Position numbers and translations under genes: made by a program | Part shown: positions 11,081 to 22,759 of the stretch, piece after piece | Position numbering within the stretch: position 1 is the stretch's first letter | Layout: each line of letters opens with the position of its first letter | NCBI GenBank assembly: GCA_039654915.1 | Contig: CM077595.1 | Location: 83,741,501-83,805,500, forward strand | From: Aquilaria yunnanensis | Taxonomy: Eukaryota > Streptophyta > Magnoliopsida > Malvales > Thymelaeaceae | Direction of reading: 5' to 3' | Length of the DNA stretch: 64,000 bases | Notes under the pieces: model-generated | What the model was told of the DNA's origin: nothing | What the model saw: only the letters and a program-made list of their open reading frames with translations | Databases searched by the model: none

Positions 11081-13405
11081 TGTTAAGGCTCCCCTAGGCC
11101 AAAGTCAAGATTGGCATGGTAAACTTAAAATTTTAGGCTTAAGAATTTTATTTGCACATTAAGTATTTCTATTAGTGAAGTGATGTAGTGTATACTTAAG
11201 GATATGGTCAATTGAGCAAAGTTGTCTTATATGGGCAAAATAATAATTTTTAGCAAGAAAACCCTATTTTAAGCCATGAATGTGTTTGGACTATGGAATT
11301 AAAGATTTTTTAGTAATGTATATAGTTCCAAGTTCATATAAAATTTATAAAATGGAGGAAAAAGACTTTATGAAAGGTTGGGAACCAACTAGGACAATTA
11401 AGGAAAAATGGGGATCTAAAAGGAAATAAGAGAGAATAAGAAGAAAAAAATAGTTGACTTGCTCATTTTTTTCCATTCCAAATGCAGCAGCCAAGCCCTA
11501 GGGTTGACAATCTCTTCTCAATCCATTTCTTGTGGAATTGATGCTCACAAAGGCAATTTATTGATGCAACAAGCTTGTTTGAGTTTAAAGAAGTAAATGA
11601 TTATGTTTTTCTTCTTGATAAGCTTCAATTCTTAGATTTGACTTGAGGTTTAAGGTTTTAAGGACTGAATTGAGGCTTGGGCATGCTGTATGATTGATCC
11701 CTAAGCTTGATTTTGGATTTTGAAGGTTACAAAGCAAGCTAAAAGTGTGGTTGTGCTAAGGTGGTTCAAGTGATTTGGTTTGTGTTCACTAGGAGGTGTA
11801 AGGATGTGTGAGTATTTTATGCTTGGGCAATTCATTGCTCTAGGCTAAAATCAAAGCTGCATTGATTTGAAAAAGTTAGGTGCAAGTGTCCTAATGTGAA
11901 CGTGAGGAGTTTGTGGCTTGTGATATTGATATTGGTAAAGGATTTTTATGTTTCCAAGTGTTAATATGATGCATTTAGATGCTTTATATTATATGTGAAA
12001 ATTGGGAGTTGGTTGCAAGGTGATTGGTTCAAGTTTGGGAGCTTGAGATGCCTTAAGGTGTAAGAGAGCGTGAAAATAGGGGAGGCCTTGGTGCCACAGC
12101 ATCGGAATAAGACGAGGGGGATAGATTGATTTGGTCATTGGCACTACAACACCAAGCCTTGGCACCGCAGTGCCGAGGTAACTTCCTCCTTAAATTAAAG
12201 CAACCCTAAGGACACATCAACACATCGATTTTGAAGCTCGGGCCAATCTAAGATATTTTGTGCCATCATTTGAGTTCTAAATCACTGCTAAGTTCATATA
12301 AATGCATATGTTAAGGATTTAAGTGATGGTTAAGTAAAATCTTAAGGTCTAAGAAATATATTAGGACCTGAAGAGTAACTAGGGTACTAAGTACCTAAAG
12401 GAGGCTTCAAACTTAAAAAATGTACCCTATCTAAGTTATCTAACTTAGTAAGTTAAACCATCTAGCTAAGTTAAACTCTTATAACATGTGATAAGGGAAA
12501 TAAGTGGCAAGTTAAACATTTGCTAAGACAAAGCTAATACTTTGTAAATCAGGACTAAGATGAAGAAAGGTTCGCACCACAGAACCTAACTATTGGCCAT
12601 TAGCTAAAACCACAGGATGTATCGAGCTCACATCAAGAAGCATTCATATACTACTATATAATTTCATGTCCTAAAGTTTTATTTTGTTGAATTTAATCCT
12701 CTACTGAGAATTTATCGATTTCTCATCCTTTTAAGTGTCACATTTTGCAGATTTTGCTAGTGTAAATCCTGGCATCCAGTGAATGGGTAGCTAAGAAAAT
12801 TTTTATTGCAGGTACTAAATATGTTTGGATCATATTTGATTCTAAGATTATTTGGTTAGCTATTTATATGTTGACTACGTGTTTGATTATGGCCTTCTTA
12901 GTTGTGGGTCTAAGTACGTAAAGAAGTCGAATTTCTCATTTGGAAGCCACAAGCTCAAGTGGGAAATATCATTTTGAGATCTCGGACAAGGCCTTTGTGT
13001 ATAATTTTTGTATTTGTGTACTTAGTGGCCCCTAGTATGAAATATGTTACTAGACTTGGATCTATACAAACATAAATGGTTAATTTTGGATATGCATAAG
13101 GATAGTGAATGTACATAAAGCTAATGGTTGAAGTTTAAGAGAACTTATTTTATAACTTCGGTACTCTGTTTCAAATTTATACTCTTTATTATGTTATGTC
13201 AAAACATAAATTGCTTTGTTCTTTACAACTTAAGAATTGCCAAAGTTAAGCTTGCATATTGCATATGTTAGGACAATAAACTAGTGGAACGAAAGTTTTA
13301 ATTTACGAAAGTATCAACTTAGCCATTATAAATAAGAGCAGGATCACTAAATCCCAGTTTAATTAATGGTCCTGGGTTCACCTCACATTAGGGTAAGTCA
13401 TTTTA
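11081..13405 (+). mobile_element. LTR-like insertion, possibly a chromovirus (Del/Tekay-like) solo LTR
   Basis: The array sequence stops at AATAAATAAT and a different sequence begins TGTTAAGGCTCCCC. It contains GC-rich words (GGTGCCACAGCATCGG, GGCACCGCAGTGCCGAGG near 12091-12179) and a late block with CTACTGAGAATTT and TTTTGCAG (12700-12750), which I associate with plant Del/Tekay LTRs. No protein-coding frame occurs in its 2.3 kb. I could not find an unambiguous CA end or a matching 5-bp duplication: array-like sequence resumes at about 13405 with a MITE 3' arm, then jumps ahead to the TAGTCTCTTTTGAG block. A rearranged solo LTR fits best; the right boundary is approximate. Confidence 0.45.
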
Positions 13406-13872
13406 AGTTTCAACTAAAATTGATTTGAAGCCAAAAAAATGTAAAAATAAAAATAAATTATTTTAGATTAAATTGACTTAAGTTAAAAAGGAATTAACAC
13501 TAGTCTCTTTTGAGTAAAATAATATATTTGACAACATTGACACTTCTATTAAGGATTAACATTACTTAGTTAAAACGTTTGAACTTAACTTGGTTTTAGT
13601 TCAATAGCTAAAATAGGTTGACTTGCCATTTGATGGCTGACAATACTAAATAAGTAAAGTTCAAAGGTAATGTTACATTTAATCCATGGTTTTAATATAA
13701 GAAAAAAAATGACAAAAAAACAAAAAAATAGTTTGAAATGCGTGATTTATATTTTTTTTTATAGATGTTTACTTAGAAAAGTAAGATCCAATAAAAATAT
13801 AAAGTAGTTTCCAAACTTAGTTTTACATACTATTTGGATCCTACTTCAATATATATACGTTCGCCTATAACC

Positions 13873-14047
13873 ATGGTCAACATGTGCAATGACAAATAAG
13901 TGATGGATACTATGAGTAATTTTCATGATTCTTCTCAATTCCTTAATCATATACATCATCTAAGCATAAAAAAATAATGCATGAGAAGTAGACCAGACAT
14001 AAGAATTTAGAAACTTGAGAGGTTCACATAAGAGATAGGCATACCAT
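13873..14047 (-). pseudogene. eEF2 5'-end relic, array unit 4
   Basis: 13873-13959 is an eEF2-exon copy of 87 nt, one base short of the other copies (in the run around 13918-13923), so the frame is shifted. The ATG-equivalent lies at 14045-14047, within ATACCATCTTTACAGGATTT. Confidence 0.72.
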
Positions 14048-15070
14048 CTTTACAGGATTTCAAATGCAATCATGAACATACATCAGCCAGCTTTACCTAC
14101 AAACACATGTTTATTAGTTGACCATCCTTCACCTCATCAAGTATGACAAGGACAAGGTTGTAATAATAACTTTACAAAGTAAGACAACCATATAAACACA
14201 AAGATAAACTTAGTTTCACACTTGTAAAAGCTAAAAATAAATTTTCTTGAACTGAATCTTTCATAACAAACACCCAAAACATCATTGACAACATTAACTC
14301 TTGCAAAAACAGACTAACTAATTTCACATTCTCTTGTTTGGAAAAAAAATAGCTTGATCGGCAGCTTAATAAGTTGAAAAAAAAAGCAAGTAAGATTGAA
14401 ATCAACCAAATTGGAAGGCGAGCAAGACAAAAGAAATGCAGAGAAGTGAACTTTTCAATCACTATTTAACACGTCAAAAAAGAACTCCTACGCAATGAAA
14501 AACAAAAAATATCAGAATCTATGATAAATGAGTTGCAAATCTTATCAATCACCTATTGGTTATGAGAGAAGCAGAAACACTATGACTGGTTGTGCCTGAG
14601 AAGCAAAAATGGTGGAATTATAGAAATAATTTAGGGTTTATATGTCCTATAGAGGGTCATTGATAGTTTTCGTTTGCTGCATGCCAATGACTAAAGAGCC
14701 TAAAGTGGGATTTTGGACACATAAGTTATACGCTACGACCAATTAGCTTCGTATTTTTTTATTTGTGTTTAATTTACCATTGGAGCTTCATAATCATTCC
14801 ATTTTATCCATTATATGTCATGAAAACTGTATAAGTTTGGCCATTGTACAAATGAGAACAAAAATACTGTTGATGAAATGGAATTTTATGTTACAAGATA
14901 GGTAAATATGGAAATTCAAAGAATAAAAAGTTTCAATTGTTTTTTTTATTCTTATTTTTTTTTGTAAGAGAAAAATCCGATTAATAATTGTTAAACGACG
15001 TCTTTTGGTTAACTAGAAAGGCAAATGTTGGATATTAATATGTCAAGAATAAAAGATAAAATTAAATTAA

Positions 15071-15311
15071 GAGTCAATTTGTTATAAAAGGTATAATAAT
15101 CAATTGAATAACATTTTTTCGTTGTGTGATTCAATTTTATTAACTTTTTTTAGTTGAGTAAGTAAAAAAATCATAAAAATTGAATTAGATTATGAAAAAA
15201 TGTTATTCAATGGATTATTATATCTATAAGGCATTGATTTTTTTCGGACAATAACCATAAATATAAAATAAGTATTTTTGAATTAATCTAATTTAATTTA
15301 AAATGAATTAG
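15071..15311. repeat. Fold-back MITE, array unit 5 (internally deleted)
   Basis: The left arm GAGTCAATTTGTTATAA runs directly into AGGTATAATAATC, so about 80 bp present in the other units is missing. The rest, including the inner inverted repeat, follows the family. Confidence 0.55.
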
Positions 15312-15786
15312 ACTTAAATAAATAATATTAGTATTAGCTTGATATTATATCATGTTTTCGTAACCAACAATTATTGAAAAAATTTAGAAAATACTTTTGA
15401 AAGAGATATCTTGTTGTCATTTTTTTCAGAAAAATCACAAAAAATATTTAGTTAATTTTTCAAAAAATTAAATGGTGATATCCCACTTTTCAAGGTGGAT
15501 TGCCTACAGACATACTAATTCTAATCTCCTTTGAGTAAAATAATTTAAATATATAAGATTTTTATTATTTCACACAAACTAAAATGGGTTGATATGTGAT
15601 TTGAGGGCTAACAATACCAATTAAGTAAAGTCTAAATGTAATGTTACATTTAAACCATGGTTTAATTATAAGAATAAAGAACGACAAAAAAACAACAGTT
15701 TGTAATGAGTTATTTATGTTTTTTGTTAGATTGTTTTTTAGAATAGAGAGATCCAAAAACTAAAATTTAAAGTGGTGTCCAAACTT

Positions 15787-15816
15787 AATTTTACATACCA
15801 TTTGGACTCACCTCAT
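15787..15816. other. Deletion scar: array unit 5 lacks the eEF2 relic
   Basis: In every other complete unit CATACCATTTGGAC is followed by the eEF2 exon, intron 1, ATG exon and then CACCTCATCAAGTA. Here CATACCATTTGGACT joins CACCTCATGAAGTA directly at about 15810-15813, removing about 400 bp, including the whole protein-derived part. The unit is otherwise kept. Confidence 0.65.
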
Positions 15817-16757
15817 GAAGTATAACATGAACAATGCTAAAACAATAACTCCACAAAGTAAGACAAACATATAAACGCAAGGATAAACTTATTCTTACAC
15901 TTGCAAAAGCTAAAAATAGATTTTCTTCAACCAAATCTTCCAAAATAAACACCTGAAACATCATTAACAACATCAAGTCTCGCAAAAGCAGACTTACTAA
16001 TTTCACATTTTCTTGTTCAGTTTAAATACCAAAAAAGCAGCTCAATCGGCAACTCAATAAGTTGTAGAAAATAGCAAGTGAGATCAAAATCAACCAAATT
16101 GAAAGGCAAGCAAGACAAAAGAAATACAGAGAGGTAAAGTTTTCGATCACGATTTAAGACATTAAAAAAGAACTCTGACATGATGAAAAATAAAAAATAT
16201 TTGAATATATGAAAAATGAGGCACAAATCTTACCAATCACCTACTAGTTGTGAGAGAAATTGAAGCACTGAGATTGATAGCAATTGAGAAGCGAAAATGG
16301 TGGAAATCTATAGATAATTTGAGATTTATATGTCCCTTAGAAAGTCAATAACGATTTTCATTCTTTGCATACGAAGGACTAAAGAGACGAAAGTAACATT
16401 TTGGACACTTAAGCTAGACCTTACAACTAATTAGTTCCATATTTTTTATTTGTGCTGAAGTTGCCACTGAAGTTTCAGAATCATTTTTTATATCCATTAT
16501 ATGTCCCAAAAAATTTATAAGCTTAGCCATTGTACATATGGGACCATAAATGCTGTCAATGAAACGGAATTTTGCGTAACGAAATTGATAAAAGTGAAAA
16601 TTCAAATATTAAAAAGTTTCAATTAATTTTTTTATTCCAATAGTTTTTTTTTATGAGAAGAATCCAATTGCCAATTGTTAAATGACACCTCTTGGTCAAC
16701 TAGAAAGACAAATGTTCGATATTAGTATGTCAAGAATAAAACATGAAATCAAACTAA

Positions 16758-17077
16758 GAGTCAATTTTTATAACTTAATTTAATCAAAAAAATTTTACAG
16801 CTTTTTTTTTTAAAACAATGTTATTTGAAAGATGGTATTATATAGATATAACAATAATTGAATAACATGTTTTTCATAGTGTAATTGAGTATTTATTAAT
16901 TTTTTTAGGTTGAATAAGTAAAATTTATAAAAATCTAATTGTATTATGAAAAATGTTATTAAATGGATTATTAATCTATAAAGTATTACTTTTTTAATAA
17001 CAATAATTTTGGAAAAAAACCATAAATTTAAAAATATGTCTTTTTGAATTCATTTAATTTAAGTTAAAATGAATTAG
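16758..17077. repeat. Fold-back MITE, array unit 6
   Basis: Same outer arms (GAGTCAATTTTTATAACTTA and TTTAAGTTAAAATGAATTAG) and inner inverted repeat, here more degraded in the left inner arm. Confidence 0.6.
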
Positions 17078-17704
17078 ACTTGAATAAACAATGTTAGTGT
17101 TTGTTTGGTATTCTGCCAAGTTTCCATAACCAAAAATTATTTAAAAAATTTAAAAATGAATTTTGAAAGAGAAATACTATTGTTACTTTTTTGGTAAAAA
17201 CATGAAGTTATTTAGTTATTTTTTCAAAAAAATAAATGGTGGTTTTCCACTACTTAATGTGGATTGCCTATAAATATACTAATTCTAATCTTTTTTTAGT
17301 AAAATAATATAAACATATAAGATTTTATTATTTCACACAAAAAACAATTAGGAAAAAGTTTATTTCTTTAACGACATTGACATTTCTATTAAGGATTAAC
17401 ATGACTTATTTAAAACGTTTGAGTTTTACTTGGTTTTTAGTTCAATCACTAAATTAGGTTGACTTGTTATTGGACGGTTAACAACACCAATTAAGTAAAA
17501 CCCCCAAGATAATGTTACATTTAAGCCATAATTTTAATATGAGAAAGATTGACAAAAAAAAACAGTTTGTAATAAGTAATTTATGTTTTTTTGTTAGATT
17601 TTTATTTATAATAGTAGGGTTCAATACAAATTTAAAGTAGTATCCAAACTTAATTTTACATACCACATGAACCCCACTCCAATATATATACGTTCGCCCA
17701 TAAC

Positions 17705-17880
17705 CATGGTCAACATATGCAATGATAAACAAGTTATGAATATCATGTGTAATTTCCATGAATCTTCGCAATTCCTTAACTGTAAACATCACCTAAGTAT
17801 GAGAAAATAATGCATTAAAACTAAATCAGACATAGGAATTCAAAAATGCAAAAGATTTATATAAGAGATAGTCGTACCAT
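17705..17880 (-). pseudogene. eEF2 5'-end relic, array unit 6 (best preserved)
   Basis: 17705-17792 is an 88-nt copy of the eEF2 exon with no stop. Its frame reads VMFTVKELRRFMEITHDIHN and ends AYVDH plus one base, against [20 protein letters not shown]...AHVDH in the living gene. The ATG-equivalent is at 17878-17880 in ACCATCTTGACAGGATTTCA. The donor on the minus strand is G|GTTATG (real gene G|GTATAA), but the acceptor has changed from CAG to AGG. No KSTLTDSL exon follows, so no working EF2 could be made. Confidence 0.78.
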
Positions 17881-18858
17881 CTTGACAGGATTTCAAATTC
17901 CGCAACGTAAACACTTAAGCCAGCTCCATAAAGAAATACATGGTATTAGTTGGCCATCTCTCATCTCATCAACTACAAAAAGAACAAGTCTAAAACAATA
18001 ACTCTACAAAGCAATACAAACATATAAACACAAAGATAAACTTAGTCTCATACTTACAAAAGCTGAAAACATCAACTCTCGCGAAGATGCACTTACTAAT
18101 TTCACATTTTCCTGTTTGACAAAAAAACTAGGAAACAACTTAATTGGCAGCTTAATGAATTGTAAAAAATAGCAAGCAATATTGAAATCAACCAAATCAG
18201 AAGATGAGCAAGGTGAAAGAAATGCATAGAAGTGTTGTTTTCGACCACAATTTCAGATGTAAAAAAAAACACTTTGTCACAGTGAAAAGCAGAAGAAATC
18301 TGAATCTATAATAAATAAGCTGCAAATCTTACCAATTGCCTGTTAGTTACAAGAGAAGCAGAAATATTGTGACTGGTAGCTACTAAGATGCAAAAATGAT
18401 GAAAATGTAGGGACAAGTTGGGGTTTATATGCCTCTTAGGGAGTTGGTGACAATTTTTGTTCTTTGCATGCCAAGGATTAAAGAGGCTAAAGTGGCATTC
18501 TAGAGATTAAATGTTATATCTTATTACCAACTAACTCTCTATTTTTTATATTTGTGTTGAAGTTGCCACTGAAGTTTCACAATTATTCCATTTTCTCCGT
18601 TATATGTCACGAAAATTTTATAAGTTTGGCCATTGTACATATGAGACTATAAATACTATCAATAAAAGAGAATTTTGTGCAACCGGATAGATAAAAGTCG
18701 AAACTGAAAGATTAAAAAATTTTAATTGTTTTTTTTGTTCCAACTGTTTTTTTAAGAGAAAAATCCAATTATTAATTGTTAAATGAAGCCTTTTGGTCAA
18801 CCAAAGAGACAAATGTTGGATATAAATAAGTCAAGAATAAATGATGAAATTAAACTAA

Positions 18859-19192
18859 GAGTCAATTTGTCATAACTTAAATTAATCAAAAATATTTTTA
18901 CAACTCTTTCGTTTAAAAACAATGTTATTTGAAAGATGGCACTATCTAGGTTTAACAATCCATTGAATAATATTTTTTGTAGTGTAATTGTGTTTTTTTT
19001 TATATAATTTTTATAGATTGAGTAAGGAAAAAAATTCATAAAAATTTAATTAGATTATGAAAAAATGTTAGTCAATGGATTATTATATCTATAAAGTATT
19101 AATTTTTTAATAACCTTGATTTCAAACAAAAAAAATCATAAATATAAAAATAAGTCTTTTTGAATTAATCTACTTTAATTTAAAATGATTTC
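18859..19192. repeat. Fold-back MITE, array unit 7
   Basis: Arms GAGTCAATTTGTCATAACTT and CTACTTTAATTTAAAATGAT. The inner inverted repeat ATCCATTGAATAATATTTTT / AATGTTAGTCAATGGATTAT is visible about 90 bp apart. Confidence 0.62.
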
Positions 19193-19810
19193 GACCTAAA
19201 TAAATAATATTAATATTTTTTTATATTATATCATGTTTTCATAACAAAAAATTAAAAAATAAATTTTAGAAGAGAAATACTATTGTTACTTTTTAGATAA
19301 AGCGTGAAGATATTTAGTTAATTTTTATAAAAATTAAATAGTGGTATCCCACTTCTCAGGGTGAATTGCCAACAAACATACTAATTCTAGTTTCTTTTGA
19401 GTAAAATAATCTAAACATATAAGAGTTTATTATTTCACATCAAAAATTCATTGAAAAAATTCTATTTCTTTGACAACATTGATACTTCTATTAAGGATTA
19501 ACAGAACTTAGTTAAAATGTCTGAAGTTAACTTAATTTTAATTCAATGACTAAAATAGGTTGACTTGTCATTTAAGGGCTAACAATACCGATTAAGTAAA
19601 GTCCAAATGTAATGTTACATTTAAGTCATGGTTTTAATATAAGGAAGAAGAATGAAAAAAAAAAAAGTAGTTTGAAATGAGTGACTTGAATTTATTTTGT
19701 TAGATTTTTAGTTAGAATAATGAGATCCAATAAATATTTAAAGTGATGTTGAAACTTAATTTTACATACCATTTGCACCTCACTTCAATATATATACATC
19801 CGTGCATAAC

Positions 19811-20334
19811 CATGGTCAACATGTGCAATGACCAACAAGTAACAGATTTTATGTGTAATTTCCATGATTATTCATAGTTTCTTAACCATAAACATCACCT
19901 GAATATAAGAAAATAATACTACCTCCGTCCCAAATTAATTGAAACATTTGACTGGGCACGGAGATTAAGGTGTATGTAATTTGTGTTAATTTTTTATGTA
20001 GTAAAAGTTTAAATAATGATTAAAAAAGAAAAGATTCTTTTTTGGATTTTGTGCAGTGAGAGGTTTAGTGGAGATTAAAAACAGAGTCTTTATTGGGTTT
20101 CGTGTAAAAGGATTATTTAATTGTTTAAACTTTTCAAAAGAGGAAACGTTTCAACCTTTTTGGGACTTCCGAAAAAGGAATACGTTTCAAGTAAATTGGG
20201 ACGGAGGGAGTATATTAGAACTAAACCTGATACAAGAATTCAGAAACTTGAGAGGTTCACATAAGAGATAAGCATACGATCTTGATAGAATTTCAAATGC
20301 TACCGCGTGATCACATAAGAGATAGGCATACCAT
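19811..20334 (-). pseudogene. eEF2 5'-end relic, array unit 7, with MITE insertion and duplicated ATG exon
   Basis: 19811-19898 is an 88-nt exon copy that keeps the CAG|GTG acceptor-exon junction of the real gene on the minus strand, but has an in-frame stop (VMFMVKKL then stop). Intron 1 is interrupted by a Stowaway MITE (19919-20210). The ATG exon is present twice because of a tandem duplication of about 54 bp: GCATACGATCTTGATAGAA (about 20272) and GCATACCATCTTGACAGAA (about 20326). Confidence 0.75.
19919..20210. mobile_element. Stowaway MITE (Tc1/mariner type)
   Basis: The ends are CTACCTCCGTCCCAAATT on the left and, inward from the right, CTCCCTCCGTCCCAATTT, the classic Stowaway terminus, flanked by TA on both sides (19917-19918 and 20211-20212). 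Length 292 bp. The uninterrupted site AAAATAATGCATTAGAAC is seen in the other array units. The ends are only slightly diverged, so it arrived after the array formed. Confidence 0.92.
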
Positions 20335-22139
20335 CTTGACAGAATTTCAAATGCCACTGCGTAAACACTTAAGTTAACTCCACCTAAAAATACATGTTTA
20401 TTAGCTGGCCATCTTTCACCTCATCAAGTACGACAAGCACAAGGCTAAAACAATAACTCCAATAAACTAGACAACCATGTAAACACAATGATAAACTTAG
20501 TCTCACACTTGTAAAAGCTGAAAACTGTTTTTCTTAAACTAAATATTCAATAATAAACACCTAAAACATCATTAACAACATTAACTCTTGCAAAGGTAGA
20601 CTTACTAATTTTGCATTTTCTTGTTCGATAAAAAAACCAGAAAACAGGTCAATCGTCAGCTTAATAAGTTGCAGAAAATAGAAAGTGAAATTAAAATCAA
20701 CCAAATTAGAAGGCGAGCAAGACGAAAGAAACGTAGAAAAGTCAAGTTTCTGATCATGATTTTGGCCATAAAAAAAGAAGTCTGATGCGATGAAAAGCAA
20801 AAGATATCTGAATCTACAATAAATGAGGCGTAACACTATTGGTTGCCAATGGAGCAAAAACATTGTGACCGGTAATGGTTTAGAAGTAAAAATGGTAGAA
20901 ATGTTCAGATAATTTGAGGTTTATGTGCCCGTTAGAGGGTCAATGACAATTTTTGTTCATTGCACGCCAAGGACTAAGAGGCTAAAGTGGCATTTTGGGT
21001 ACTTAAGTTATACCTTGCACCCAATTAACTCTCCATTTTTTTATTTGTGTTGCACTTGCCATTAAAGTTTCACAATCATTCTATTTTATCCATTATATGT
21101 CACAAAAACTTTATAAGTTTAGCCATTGTACATATGAGACCATAAATACAGTTGATGAAAAGGAATTTTGTGTAACCAGATCAATAAACATGGAAATTCA
21201 AAGATTAAAAAGTTTCAATTTTTTTTATTTAATTGTTTTTTTTTGTGTAAGGGAAAATTCCAATTATTGATTGTTAAAAAACATCCTTCAGTCAACTAGA
21301 AAGACAAATGTTGGATTTTAATATGTCAAGAATAAAATGGGTGTAGTAACGTAATTTTTAGGAGTCGCTACCAATCAGTTTACTTAGGTCGATTAGATAC
21401 CTGAAAAATGGTCTGCGAGAGATTCTAAGATCGTGAGTCGGTTACGCTAAAATAACCTTATTAAAGCTCCCGAAAATTGGTACCATGGGGTTTGGTTTTA
21501 TCTTTTCCTAAATTTTTATTTCTTGACCTCATCTTAGATTGAGAGTGATTTTTGTCTAATTTAATTCCAAACCGTGAATCTTACCAGACCAACTGGATAT
21601 GGAATCTTAGATGTCCTTGAAATCTGGGGAATTTATCAAATCCACTAAGAATTTGAAAGGAACATCTTGTTCAAAACCATAAATCTTATCAGATCAATCG
21701 GATTCGAATGAATAATTCGTCTCGAAATTTTATCAAACCACAAAAAACGAATCCTAGAAATTTGTTATGTGTTTTTGGATGTTTTGTAGGCATGAAATAA
21801 AGAAAATCACATTATGCCAAAATAAAATAAAAAATAAAGATAAATAAAGGGATAAGAAAATATATTAAACAAACATTCTAGGTCATATTCCTATGTGGGT
21901 TTAATGGCTACATTTAATGAATGACCAAACAAACAAATAAGAAAAGAAACAAAGAAAACCAAATAATAAAAACTTGCTATCAGTGACTCATCTACAAAAA
22001 GAGAAAACATGTTAGTGACTTAATGGATGAAATAAAAAGTCAGAGGGCTAGAAGGGAATTATACTGAAAGAGTAGTTTGACTGGGTTGGATCCAGGTCGG
22101 GTCGCAGGTTTGAAATGGGTTTTGTCTCGTTTCTCCTTC

Positions 22140-22420
22140 CCTCATTCGATCCCGCAATCGGACGGCGAGATGAAGACGGCGGCGCTTGGGCTTCAGCAGT
22201 TGCGGCAGCGGATGGCAGGGGCAACGAGGAGACTACGGCGGCTAGTGCAGCGGCACGGCGTGGAGGGCGACAGCAAGGGCAACGACGGCGTAGACGGGGA
22301 CGTCGAGGGAGCAGGGGCAGAGGCTGGAGGCGTCGTCGGCTGAGGATGACCGGCGGCGTGGCTGGCGGTAACTGGAGCGACGGGCAGCAGAGAGAAACAC
22401 CAAGGAGGGCGGCGGCGTTA
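22140..22420. other. GC-rich block in solo LTR
   Basis: About 280 bp with many CGGCGG and GCGGCG words in otherwise AT-rich sequence, open in more than one plus-strand frame. A similar GC-rich block occurs in the related LTR at 59700-60005, in the matching orientation relative to the LTR and downstream of its TATA-like box. That position makes it part of the transcribed leader (U5/R) rather than a host gene. Confidence 0.6.
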
Positions 22421-22759
22421 GCTGGGAAAGGTTAGGGTTTTAGAGAGCTGTGAGCAAAAAATCCGGGGCTTTAAGCTGCAGTTTTACTTTTTTTTTCGAT
22501 GGGAGCTTAGGGTTTCGAAAATGAGTTAGTATTACATGCACCCGGCTTATTTCGTGCGCCATCCCTAAAACATTTGAAAATGTTCATTTTAGCCCCGCAG
22601 TAGGAGAGCGTGATAATATTTCTGGACATTGGATAAAATTCCAGATTGGGCAACGTGGTCAGAACGCGTGGGGTGGAAAGAAGGTTGTCTTGGTTTGAGT
22701 CTTGAGACTTTTACTCCAGCATTTTATTCTCGTTTTCTTTTCCCTTTTTTTTTTCTTGT

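Noticed and set aside
22077..22435. GC-rich open frames with many Arg and Gly codons
   Set aside because: They sit inside a solo LTR at the place of the GC-rich leader of the related LTR. Several frames are open at once, as expected from composition, and no protein family fits.
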